33,485 nucleotides of DNA from Bacteroidia bacterium Ga0077558. GTDB taxonomy: Bacteria; Bacteroidota; Bacteroidia; Chitinophagales; Chitinophagaceae. Location: NCBI GenBank assembly GCA_001464625.1, contig LNFJ01000073.1, positions 1 through 33,485 of the forward strand. The letters are read 5' to 3'. The notes under the pieces are model-generated. The model was given only the letters and a program-made list of their open reading frames with translations. It did not search any database and had not been told where the DNA came from. This document shows positions 23,778 to 31,352 of the stretch, piece after piece. The first letter of the stretch is position 1. Each line of letters opens with the position of its first letter. A program made the translations under genes and the position numbers.

Positions 23778-25128
23778 AGTGGCTGTTTTGTGTCCTGATC
23801 CTGCTACGAATTTTTTTTCGTGAACCATCCCAATCACCAGTCCATCGTAAAGGAATTGGTCCTTCGGACAAATCTTTATAAAAGTCTCTCCAATCCCATG
23901 CAGAACTTCCATCATTAAGTTTTATTTCTGGTATCCAAACTTTATCTTCTTTGTCAAAATACATTGTCCATTTACCATCTTGTTTGTCTGCAATGTAACA
24001 TTGTCCATAATAGGCAAGTATGGAAGGATACCATGTATCGAAAAGTTTGTAGTTCGTTCCATTCCATTTAAGAGCTTCGTCAACTAAGTCAATACCTAAA
24101 CTGTCCAAAGAAAGTTGCTCTTTGTCAAAGTTTAATATTGAGGGTAAGGTGTCAATTAGATGTTGCACAAACTTTGGAAAATTATCAGCATACTTGTCAG
24201 AAATCTGCTTATAAAAATGTTCTGATGTCACGCCTCTATTTTTAAATGCTTCATACTTACTTTGTGCGTCTTTGACTTGTTGTAGCGTTTCATAAATGCG
24301 TAGGCTCAATATTTGCATTTTATTTCCAGCTCCATTTTTTTGGTTTATTTCATCAACAAGAATGTAGTAGCCGTTTTCAGATTTGTGCAAATTACCGAAG
24401 AAGTCAGAAACATAAATTTTTTGTTCTACAAGTGCCAATTTATGATTTTTGATTAGGTCTTTTAAATACTTAGGATAAATCAAATAGAAGTCTTCTTCAT
24501 AATCTGAAAGTCTGTCTCCTGATGCTAATTTTTTCATTAGATGTTCATCGTCGTCTGACCCATATTCTTCTTCTAAAACAGACGAATTTTCAGAGGCAAG
24601 TGTTTTTATATCGGGAAAAATGGCTGCGGCTTGAAAGTTTTCTGACTTGTCCAAAAATAGGATTTGCCCTGTGTTTAACCTGTAAACTTCAAAGTCGTAC
24701 CATTGCGGTAAATCACTTTTATATTGTGTTAAACGTTCAGGTTTTTCTTTATCAATTATTTGTTTGCCCTTTTCAAATGCAATTTCAATTTTATATGAAA
24801 TATTTTTTTTCAAATTCCATATTGTATTTTTTACAAACCGAACTTCCTCTATTTTTTTAAACTGTTCAATGTTGTCTATGAGTATGGCATTCTTGTCGTA
24901 AAACTCAACAAGGACTTTCCCGTCTGAAAGCAAAAATGTTCTTGCTGTCCATTTCTTGCGAAGTGTGTTTTCTTGTCCGCCATTAAACTGTGTCAATAGT
25001 TGGAATTTTCCTGCACTATCCAAAAGTGTCGCTGAAATTTTCGATTTGTCAATAGTTGTAATATCCAACTTTTGAGAGAACGAGTTTAAAGTTGTAAAAG
25101 TGAGTATGATTAAAAGTATGTTTCGCAT
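23776..25128 (-). CDS. Exported protein of unknown function
   Basis: A 450-aa protein that I do not recognise. The start at ATG 25128 gives a signal peptide (MRNILLIILTFTTLNSFSQ); an upstream extension to 25185 crosses a repeat and is unlikely. The body is Lys/Asp/Glu-rich and mostly soluble. An N-terminal half of beta strands is followed by an acidic patch (EEEYGSDDDEH near residue 200). A C-terminal region with several Trp and Tyr residues (for example DTWYPSILAYYGQCYI and WIPEIKLN) follows, and a basic tail (RKKIRSRIRTQ) ends it. The stop codon lies in the 19-mer repeat. Strong AT-richness and the flanking repeats suggest horizontal acquisition as a cassette-like unit. Confidence 0.7.
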   Translation of the reverse strand: MRNILLIILTFTTLNSFSQKLDITTIDKSKISATLLDSAGKFQLLTQFNGGQENTLRKKWTARTFLLSDGKVLVEFYDKNAILIDNIEQFKKIEEVRFVKNTIWNLKKNISYKIEIAFEKGKQIIDKEKPERLTQYKSDLPQWYDFEVYRLNTGQILFLDKSENFQAAAIFPDIKTLASENSSVLEEEYGSDDDEHLMKKLASGDRLSDYEEDFYLIYPKYLKDLIKNHKLALVEQKIYVSDFFGNLHKSENGYYILVDEINQKNGAGNKMQILSLRIYETLQQVKDAQSKYEAFKNRGVTSEHFYKQISDKYADNFPKFVQHLIDTLPSILNFDKEQLSLDSLGIDLVDEALKWNGTNYKLFDTWYPSILAYYGQCYIADKQDGKWTMYFDKEDKVWIPEIKLNDGSSAWDWRDFYKDLSEGPIPLRWTGDWDGSRKKIRSRIRTQNSH

Positions 25129-25151
25129 TGTAGGGTGTCTGTAAATAGCCA

Positions 25152-25167
25152 CTAACTTGTGTGTTAG
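25152..25167. repeat. Small inverted repeat upstream of the 23776 gene
   Basis: CTAAC (25152-25156) and GTTAG (25163-25167) flank TTGTGT. On the - strand this continues into GTTAGTGGC, the complement of the GCCACTAAC found at the gene's own 3' end, so matching sequences bracket the gene. It does not fit the canonical attC core (GTTRRRY). Confidence 0.4.
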
Positions 25168-25275
25168 CGAATGTACGAATATCAATTTTTTTATTCAGCG
25201 AATATTGTTTGCCTGATTTTCAACATATTGCTATTGATTGTGCAAGATTTTGAGAGGGGTTTAAAAGTTTCGCAA

Positions 25276-25291
25276 ATACAACTCGTTGTAT
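25276..25291. repeat. Palindrome at the right edge of the foreign patch
   Basis: ATACAAC (25276-25282) and GTTGTAT (25285-25291) are exact complements around TC, followed by AGTTAG. It sits 20 bp from the cupin stop codon and may mark the boundary of the acquired segment. Confidence 0.35.
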
Positions 25292-25310
25292 AGTTAGTAA
25301 ATCTTGTGAT

Positions 25311-25628
25311 TTAACTTTTATAATCCTCCCTCACCGGGTTAAACACATCAATCACTTTACAATCAGTAATAGCTACTGCACCATGTGGCACATTAGAAGG
25401 TATAACATAATACATACCTGCAGTAAGTGGGCAATACTCGCCGCCAATCGTCATATCTAAATGCCCTTCCAGTATGTAAGTCATTTGTTCATGCGGATGA
25501 TGGTGCAACGGCAGATTGCTGCCGGCTTTTATTTCTACCAAACCCAATGTCATATTTGTTCCATGCGCATAATAACCGGTAAGGCCGGGAGCAAGATCTT
25601 TCGGAGTAATATCTTTTAATAATTGCAT
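25311..25628 (-). CDS. Small cupin-domain protein
   Basis: A 105-aa single-domain cupin. Motif 1 is seen as LPLHHHPHEQMTYILEGHLD (His, His and Glu metal ligands at about residues 41-48) and motif 2 as AGMYYVIPSNVPHGAVA (final His near 87). Such proteins bind a divalent metal and can be dioxygenases, isomerases or sensors; the substrate cannot be told. There is no signal peptide, so it is cytosolic. It lies 39 bp after the ATP-grasp-like gene on the same strand and is probably co-transcribed with it. Confidence 0.9.
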   Translation of the reverse strand: MQLLKDITPKDLAPGLTGYYAHGTNMTLGLVEIKAGSNLPLHHHPHEQMTYILEGHLDMTIGGEYCPLTAGMYYVIPSNVPHGAVAITDCKVIDVFNPVREDYKS

Positions 25629-25667
25629 AGCAGTCAGCGTTTAGATTTTGCCGAAGTTAAACTCCCT

Positions 25668-26873
25668 TTAGGGGTTGACGGTTTCAAAATAACAAAAATT
25701 TCCGCCTACCCATTCCTTATCCTTATTATATCGTACACCGATCATTTTTCCTTTGCTTAATCGACCCAAATTATTTGTAGGAACAGGTCTTGCTTCGCCA
25801 TCTTTCCAAAAATAAAAAATACGTATTTCGGCTTTGGCAGGTACATCAGGTGTTTCAATTACATCCGCATATTTTACTTTGCGTTGCAGTATCCAGTTCT
25901 CCTGGTCTTTTACCTTGTCGATATCTGCTTGTGTTACATCTATTATTACACCTTGTCCCGCAAAAGAGAAGAGAGGTTTTAAAACATAGTTTTCCAGGTC
26001 CGATGGCATCTGTTTTATTTCATTCAAATAAAAAGTAGCAGGTACATATGGATGGCGGATCAAAGGCAAGGTAAATTTGCTGATGCGGTAAAACCAATTT
26101 GGATGTGGACACCATTCTACTTCCAACTCTTCAAATAATAACTGGCCTTTCTCCTGTACTTCGGCAGACTGTTGTTGCAGGTCGTCAAAGATCACCCGGT
26201 TGTAAATTCTTTTTACTTCGGTTTTCTTGCCATCATTTAAATAGTATAATTTCTTTCCTTCTTTTATTAATTCTGTAAGGCATACAATTTTAATACCCAG
26301 GTATTCTTCCGTGCAATAAAAATCAATTTTTGTTTTTTGCTGATGGGGAAATATTTCCAGCAGTATCACATTCTCCGGGTTGTGGTCGGCTACAATAATT
26401 TCTTTCAGTAATTGTATATATGTTTCTTTATTGTATCCACTCAGGTAGCAATCAAAATTTTCCGGCACGGGAAAATGATGCCTGGAAACTTCATCGATCA
26501 ACACCTCGTAAGCAAAGAGGGTAGGGAAGCCCTGCATTTCTATTAACTGCGGCTCATATTCTCCTTCTTCGTTAATGCAAATACCAAAATCAAATGCAAT
26601 AAAATGTGTGTGATCGTTTTCTCCATGTACCTGCAAATTTTTAGGGATAGCCTTATTGGTTAGTTCTTTAAAATTGGGAGCAGTAATAATATCAACAATA
26701 CTTTCGCAGGCATCCAGCATTTTTTTGGTAAAATCATGCGGCACATAAATAGGAGTTTCTGCTACTCTAAACTCAATGCCACTGGGATGTGCTGCATTTA
26801 GTTCCTTTAAAAAAGCTTCATACTTTTCGGTAGTAAATTGTTTATTGAATTCTTTCCTGATTGCTGGTATCAT
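25668..26873 (-). CDS. Predicted ATP-grasp-like ligase of unknown substrate
   Basis: A 401-aa cytosolic protein. ATG 26873 (MIPAIRKEFNKQF) is chosen; a longer frame to 26948 runs through the terminator of the papain gene. The C-terminal half looks like an ATP-grasp fold: YVLKPLFSFAGQGVIID (about 300-316, Lys plus Gly-rich loop), then WILQRKVKYADVIETP and AEIRIFYFW, with possible metal-binding positions. The N-terminal half (FIAFDFGICINEEGEYEPQLIEMQG near residue 95) is reminiscent of circularly permuted ATP-grasp or glutathionylspermidine-synthase-like proteins. It would join a carboxylate to an amine or thiol. The fold is moderately likely; the substrate is unknown. Confidence 0.55.
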   Translation of the reverse strand: MIPAIRKEFNKQFTTEKYEAFLKELNAAHPSGIEFRVAETPIYVPHDFTKKMLDACESIVDIITAPNFKELTNKAIPKNLQVHGENDHTHFIAFDFGICINEEGEYEPQLIEMQGFPTLFAYEVLIDEVSRHHFPVPENFDCYLSGYNKETYIQLLKEIIVADHNPENVILLEIFPHQQKTKIDFYCTEEYLGIKIVCLTELIKEGKKLYYLNDGKKTEVKRIYNRVIFDDLQQQSAEVQEKGQLLFEELEVEWCPHPNWFYRISKFTLPLIRHPYVPATFYLNEIKQMPSDLENYVLKPLFSFAGQGVIIDVTQADIDKVKDQENWILQRKVKYADVIETPDVPAKAEIRIFYFWKDGEARPVPTNNLGRLSKGKMIGVRYNKDKEWVGGNFCYFETVNP

Positions 26874-26936
26874 AATTAGTAGTTGCTGGGTATCTATAAA
26901 ATTAAGGCTTTGTAGTTTAAAACCATTTACCCGGAA

Positions 26937-26967
26937 TGAAAAAAGCATCCTGTTTCAGGATGCTTTT
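26937..26967 (-). terminator. Intrinsic terminator of the papain gene
   Basis: AAAAGCATCCTG (26941-26952) pairs perfectly with CAGGATGCTTTT (26956-26967) around a TTT loop. The - strand continues the T run to 26939. It begins 23 bp after the papain stop and insulates the ATP-grasp gene; with T residues on both sides it may work in both directions. Confidence 0.9.
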
Positions 26968-26990
26968 ACTAATATAGTTTTCACTAAGGT

Positions 26991-28043
26991 TTAGTTATTC
27001 GGTTGAACTGCTTTTACGTTCGGAATTTTTTTAATAACAGTATTGTGTTTTTTAGCAACGATCCATGCAGCCCGGCGACCTATATTGTTGCTGTTGTATT
27101 TGATCCACATATAGCCATCTTCGCCCCAATCTGTACCCCAGGAGTTTTTCATTAACCATGCACCTTTATCATCATCCCAGCCTACCAATAAAATGGCATG
27201 GTTAGAAGATGGAGAGGCATAATTGCTTTCAAACCCAAAATATACTCCATTGGTATAGTTTTGGAAAGCACCTGAAACAGTAACACTGGCTGCCACCGGC
27301 CCGTATTTACAAATGGCTTCTTTTATATCTGCCACCGAGGCAATTAGAGAAGGATCACCGGATGGATGTACCACTCCCCAGTCGGTAGCATAATAACTGG
27401 TAGCAGGAGTGCCACCTGCACAGGGCTGATCTACTCCAGCATCTGGCATGGCCGCTTCAGTCCCCAGGTTTTTATTGTTATCTACCATCCACTCCATTAC
27501 TTTATAAGCAAATCCACCAGTGCAATCGCCATCCACACAGTTTACGGCTTGTTGTTCTGATGCATTAATAAAAGAGCCATTAATTTTTTTATAACTGCTC
27601 TCATAGGCACCCACAGCCGAGTAGGCCCAGCAGTTACCACATTGCTGGTCTCTTACCGGTGTTACATATCCTTTGGTACGGGCATCATATTTTTTAAGTC
27701 CCGCTACACAACCAAGCAATTTAATTTTCAAAATTTCAACGGCTGCCGGGGTTAATACTTTTGACTTGGCATATAGTTTAATACGATTTACTTCTGCTGG
27801 AGCCATTTCTTTTTCGCCGGTAATTTGTGTAAGGTTTTTTGAGCTTACGCCGGTAAAGCCCACATTGAATTGTAATTTCTGTTGTACAATAAGCCTGCGT
27901 TGTTCCACCAACGCATTTTTTACTACCGTTGGTGCATTTACTTCCCGAACCTCATACTTTGGTGGTAGTTTGATGATGGTGGTAGGTTGTGCCTGTACGC
28001 ATAGTGCAAGCAACAAAATAAGAGATGTTGATAGAAATTTCAT
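26991..28043 (-). CDS. Exported papain-family (C1) cysteine protease
   Basis: A 350-aa protein. ATG 28043 begins the signal peptide MKFLSTSLILLLALCVQAQ; the longer frame to 28094 would run into the upstream gene. A short propeptide-like region (about 20-120) precedes the C1 domain. The catalytic residues are Cys138 in QCGNCWAYS (oxyanion Gln at 133), His282 in SSNHAILLVGW and Asn300 in MKNSWGTDWG, all in papain order. Further Cys in NCVDGDCTGG may form disulfides. It should act in the periplasm, at the outer membrane or outside the cell. The chagasin-like inhibitor is encoded 40 bp upstream on the same strand. A strong terminator ends the two-gene unit. Confidence 0.95.
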   Translation of the reverse strand: MKFLSTSLILLLALCVQAQPTTIIKLPPKYEVREVNAPTVVKNALVEQRRLIVQQKLQFNVGFTGVSSKNLTQITGEKEMAPAEVNRIKLYAKSKVLTPAAVEILKIKLLGCVAGLKKYDARTKGYVTPVRDQQCGNCWAYSAVGAYESSYKKINGSFINASEQQAVNCVDGDCTGGFAYKVMEWMVDNNKNLGTEAAMPDAGVDQPCAGGTPATSYYATDWGVVHPSGDPSLIASVADIKEAICKYGPVAASVTVSGAFQNYTNGVYFGFESNYASPSSNHAILLVGWDDDKGAWLMKNSWGTDWGEDGYMWIKYNSNNIGRRAAWIVAKKHNTVIKKIPNVKAVQPNN

Positions 28044-28083
28044 GTTTTTTGGTTTTGGTTTAATGTTTATAAAATGGAGTTGG

Positions 28084-28449
28084 TTATTCTGCAACGATGG
28101 TTATCTTTTTTTCCTTGTTGGCTTTTGCATTATCCTCCCACGGACGTTTTCGGATAAAGTGAAGAACAGTGCTGCTTTTTTGCATCGCATGCAAATAAAA
28201 AACCTGTGTATCAGCACCATCATCTTTTCCTTCAATATTGTTTATTACAACCACAGAATCAATAGCGATATTTTTTTTATACGATGAATCAATCGGCATC
28301 CAGCTATAGCCAGTGCCCATGGAGGTGGAGAGCTTAATAGTAAAACTTTCATTTACTTTTACGTAAACGGTATCAGTAGTTGGAGTTGTACTGTTTTGCT
28401 TGGCTGCATCGCAGCCGGTCAGCAAAAAAAGAATAAGTAGTATTTTCAT
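28084..28449 (-). CDS. Chagasin-like (I42) cysteine-protease inhibitor, lipoprotein
   Basis: A 121-aa protein. The lipobox LTGC (Cys13) marks it as a membrane-anchored lipoprotein. The I42 chagasin family binds papain-type proteases with three loops. Here loop L2 appears as GTGYSW (45-50; family NPTTGY/FxW), L4 as the region GADTQVFYLHA (78-88) and L6 as RPW (102-104). Length and order match the family. It precedes the papain gene by 40 bp and is very likely co-transcribed, so its probable job is to hold that protease in check in the envelope. Chagasin domains can also inhibit foreign proteases. Confidence 0.88.
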   Translation of the reverse strand: MKILLILFLLTGCDAAKQNSTTPTTDTVYVKVNESFTIKLSTSMGTGYSWMPIDSSYKKNIAIDSVVVINNIEGKDDGADTQVFYLHAMQKSSTVLHFIRKRPWEDNAKANKEKKITIVAE

Positions 28450-28652
28450 CTGATCGCTTTTTAATTGCTACCAACCAGACGGATCATGTATACTTTCTTA
28501 GAGCAGATTCAGGTTATACAAATCTGTATCAAATAACCAGGTGCAAGGTATAGTAATTCCATAGTACGTCATATACCACCTTCGTGTTATTTTTTTGCAC
28601 AGTATCTATTTACCGTGCAAACAATAAAGAAAAAATTGTAAACGATTGATAA

Positions 28653-29495
28653 TTAATAAGCGGCTACTTCTGTACCAATAGACTGGTTCAAAAAATTAGG
28701 TAGAATATGCGCATAGGTCCAGCTGATCTTATCCGGATCTTCCAAATGCTCCAGCATGTTGCGTAATTTATCTTCGCCGTAATTTTCAATTACTGTTTTT
28801 CTTTTCTCTTCTGTTCTCAGGTGTAAGCTCATGCCGGGTGCATCTGCTTCCGGATGAAATTGTGTGCCAAACATGTATTCATTAAAACGAATGGCCATGA
28901 TGGCTCTTTCGTAAGGAACATGCGGCCTGCTTTTTTCAATACAAAGAATGCTGGCGCCCATTTCATTTAATAGATCATGATTGGGTTGTATCACCTGGTA
29001 GTCACGACTATCAACTCCGTAGAAAGGATCCTTCAATCCGTCAAATACAGGATCTGTTTTTCCGGCATCCAGCATATGTATCGGGAATACGCCAAAGGCA
29101 GTTGATTTGCGTTTAGAAACTAAACCAACATTAAAATAACGGCTGGCTAATTGAAAAGAATGGCAAATAAAGAAAACATATTTTTTTTGCTGGGTAGATG
29201 GATTTTTGTTCCATCGTTCTATTTTATCGAGCCAGCGGCTCCATGCAATATCCCAGTCTTCAAACCGGCTTATTAACGGATCGCCGGGGCCTCCACTTGA
29301 AATATAAATATCGAAGGAAGTATCTGGAAGTTCATTTTTTAACCGAACATCAAACTCTTCACTTTCTATCTCCAACTCATTTTGCTCCGACCACTCTTTT
29401 AAAATGGTGCGGATACAACGCATACCCTGGTTGGCTTTGCCTTCATAGAGATCGAGGATTGCTACTCTTACAGACCTTTTTTCGTTAAAAACCAT
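28653..29495 (-). CDS. Class I glutamine amidotransferase-like protein
   Basis: A 280-aa cytosolic protein with a class I glutaminase triad. The nucleophile is Cys111 in FICHSFQLA, and His214 with Glu216 lie in GTQFHPEAD. The oxyanion region ISSGGPGDP is near residue 64. Such domains release ammonia from glutamine or cleave gamma-glutamyl bonds; GMP synthase-type and PuuD-like proteins share this layout, but no synthase partner is fused. A -7-like element (TACTTTTG, 29501-29508 on -) lies 5 nt before the ATG. The specific substrate is unknown. It lies 203 bp upstream of the inhibitor-protease pair on the same strand. Confidence 0.88.
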   Translation of the reverse strand: MVFNEKRSVRVAILDLYEGKANQGMRCIRTILKEWSEQNELEIESEEFDVRLKNELPDTSFDIYISSGGPGDPLISRFEDWDIAWSRWLDKIERWNKNPSTQQKKYVFFICHSFQLASRYFNVGLVSKRKSTAFGVFPIHMLDAGKTDPVFDGLKDPFYGVDSRDYQVIQPNHDLLNEMGASILCIEKSRPHVPYERAIMAIRFNEYMFGTQFHPEADAPGMSLHLRTEEKRKTVIENYGEDKLRNMLEHLEDPDKISWTYAHILPNFLNQSIGTEVAAY

Positions 29496-29551
29496 AGTTA
29501 CAAAAGTAATAATAATTTAACGGAGGGGGTAAGCATACGATTGCATGATTC

Positions 29552-29565
29552 TCCACAATTGTGGA
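29552..29565. repeat. 14-bp perfect palindrome upstream of the amidotransferase gene
   Basis: TCCACAATTGTGGA is self-complementary over its full length. It lies 57 bp before the amidotransferase start and could be a dimeric regulator site. The other sequence of 29496-29711 is AT-rich with no gene. Confidence 0.35.
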
Positions 29566-29682
29566 TTAATTAATTGAAAATTAAGGGGAATTATGTACCC
29601 GGAATAGGAAGATAAATACTATGAGTATGCAAAGGCGCAGAGCCAATTCTGCGACTTATGTATTTAATCTTTGCGTCCCTGT

Positions 29683-29696
29683 CTGCCTATAGGCAG
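29683..29696. repeat. 14-bp palindrome CTGCCTATAGGCAG
   Basis: Perfectly self-complementary, in the gap between the amidohydrolase stop (29712) and the amidotransferase. It lies near a pair of GCAAAGG/CTTTGCG blocks at about 29629 and 29669 that are also roughly complementary. It may be a terminator-like structure for the amidohydrolase, but there is no T run. Confidence 0.35.
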
Positions 29697-29711
29697 GTTT
29701 GCAAGAGGGCT

Positions 29712-31343
29712 TTATTTTTTCTCATACACTTTCTCACCGCCCAAAAAAGTTTTCAGCACTTGTATTTGCAGAATTTTTTCCGGTGCTTCCTTCATAATAT
29801 CAGTATCGAGAATAATAAAATCAGCCAGCTTTCCTTTCTCCAAACTGCCTTTTTCATTTTCTTCAAAATTTGATCTCGCTGCCCAGATGGTCATGCCCCG
29901 TAGCGTTTGTTCTCTGGTCAATGCATTTTCCATTTGATAACCTTCGGCTGGCCATCCTTTCGCATCTTTTCTAACTACGGCAGCATAAAATGTTTTAAAG
30001 GTGGAGATATCTTCCACCGGAAAATCGGTGCCCAGTGGTAACCAACCATTTTGTTGCAACAACTGATTATAGGCATATGCACCTTTTACTCTTTCGCTGC
30101 CAACTCTGTCGCCAGCCCAATACATATCGGATGTAGCATGGGTAGGTTGCACAGAAGGTATAATGGAGTTTGCGCCAAATAAATTAAAATCATTTTGACT
30201 CACCACCTGTGCATGTTCAATTCTCCAGCGCAGATCGTTTTTACCTTTTAAATACTTAGCATAAATATTCAGCATCGTTCTGTTGCCGCTATCACCAATA
30301 GCATGTGTACACATTTGCCATCCTTTCTGCGAAATATAATTTGCCACCGAATCAAAATGCGCCGGATTGCTTAGTAAGAAACCATAATGTCCTGCTTTAT
30401 CACTGTAAGGTTCCAATAAACAAGCACCTCTTGAACCCAATGCACCATCGCCATACACTTTAAAACTTCTTACATTTAAGCGATCTGTTTTTATAATACC
30501 ATTTTTTTCTAAATAATCATAGTTTGCTTTTTCATCACTCAGCATTACATACAAACGCATTTTCAATTCATTATTGGCCTGTAGTTCTTTTATGCTTTCT
30601 ACCGCTTCGTAACTAAGTCCGCAATCATCAACAGTAGTTAATCCAACAGCAAAGCAATTTTTTTCTGCTGCTTGTAAGGCGGCTTTAAATTGTGCAGACG
30701 TTGCAGCAGGAATTTTTGCAGATACTAAATCGACAGCATTATCAATTAAAATTCCGGTGAGTGTTCCTTCCATTTCTTCTACTTCGCCACCGGTTAAAGT
30801 GTCACCAGCTTTTACACCAGCCAATTCTAATGCTTTTTGGTTGGCAACTGCTGCATGTCCGTCAACTCTAGTTATCAGAACGGGTCTGTCAGGGAATAAT
30901 TCATTTAATTTTTCATTAGTAGGGAATTCTTTTATTTCCCAATCATTCTGATCCCAGCCACGGCCAGTAATCCATCCTTCCGGGTTGGCTGCAGCAAATG
31001 TTTTAACTCTCTCTATCACTTCATCCCAACTGGTTGTACCGGTAAGGTCAACCTTTTGCAGACTAAATCCATAATTTACAAAATGTGCATGTGCATCAAT
31101 AAAGCCAGGATAGATAAATTTTCCTTCTGCGTCTAATTTTTCTGTGGCTTCATAGCTTTTTTCCAGATCGGCCATTTTACCTGTGGCTATAATCTTTCCA
31201 TCTTTCACAGCCATTGCTTCAGCAGTAGTGAAAGAAGAGTCAACCGTATAGATAGTGGCATTATAAACGAGTAAGTCAATCTTTTCTTTTGACGAGCAAG
31301 AGAAAAGAACAAGAGCAAGAATTGCTATGAGATAATTCTTCAT
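29712..31343 (-). CDS. Amidohydrolase of the YtcJ type, predicted lipoprotein
   Basis: A 543-aa protein. The lipobox LFSC (Cys near residue 16) follows a short hydrophobic signal, so it is probably envelope-anchored. The amidohydrolase fold is shown by metal-binding GFIDAHAHF near residue 82, by THAIGD (about 350) and by the C-terminal TLRGMTIWAARSNFEE and KGKLADFIILD. The order matches the YtcJ-like family, metal-dependent hydrolases whose substrates are mostly unknown. It begins 9 bp after the amidase gene, so the two form an operon. Together they suggest hydrolysis of amide compounds outside the cytoplasm; the compound is not known. Confidence 0.92.
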   Translation of the reverse strand: MKNYLIAILALVLFSCSSKEKIDLLVYNATIYTVDSSFTTAEAMAVKDGKIIATGKMADLEKSYEATEKLDAEGKFIYPGFIDAHAHFVNYGFSLQKVDLTGTTSWDEVIERVKTFAAANPEGWITGRGWDQNDWEIKEFPTNEKLNELFPDRPVLITRVDGHAAVANQKALELAGVKAGDTLTGGEVEEMEGTLTGILIDNAVDLVSAKIPAATSAQFKAALQAAEKNCFAVGLTTVDDCGLSYEAVESIKELQANNELKMRLYVMLSDEKANYDYLEKNGIIKTDRLNVRSFKVYGDGALGSRGACLLEPYSDKAGHYGFLLSNPAHFDSVANYISQKGWQMCTHAIGDSGNRTMLNIYAKYLKGKNDLRWRIEHAQVVSQNDFNLFGANSIIPSVQPTHATSDMYWAGDRVGSERVKGAYAYNQLLQQNGWLPLGTDFPVEDISTFKTFYAAVVRKDAKGWPAEGYQMENALTREQTLRGMTIWAARSNFEENEKGSLEKGKLADFIILDTDIMKEAPEKILQIQVLKTFLGGEKVYEKK

Positions 31344-31352
31344 TATTAATTT

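Noticed and set aside
22915-25300. A true integron cassette array
   Set aside because: No integron integrase is present and the repeats do not match the attC core GTTRRRY; only a cassette-like arrangement is claimed.
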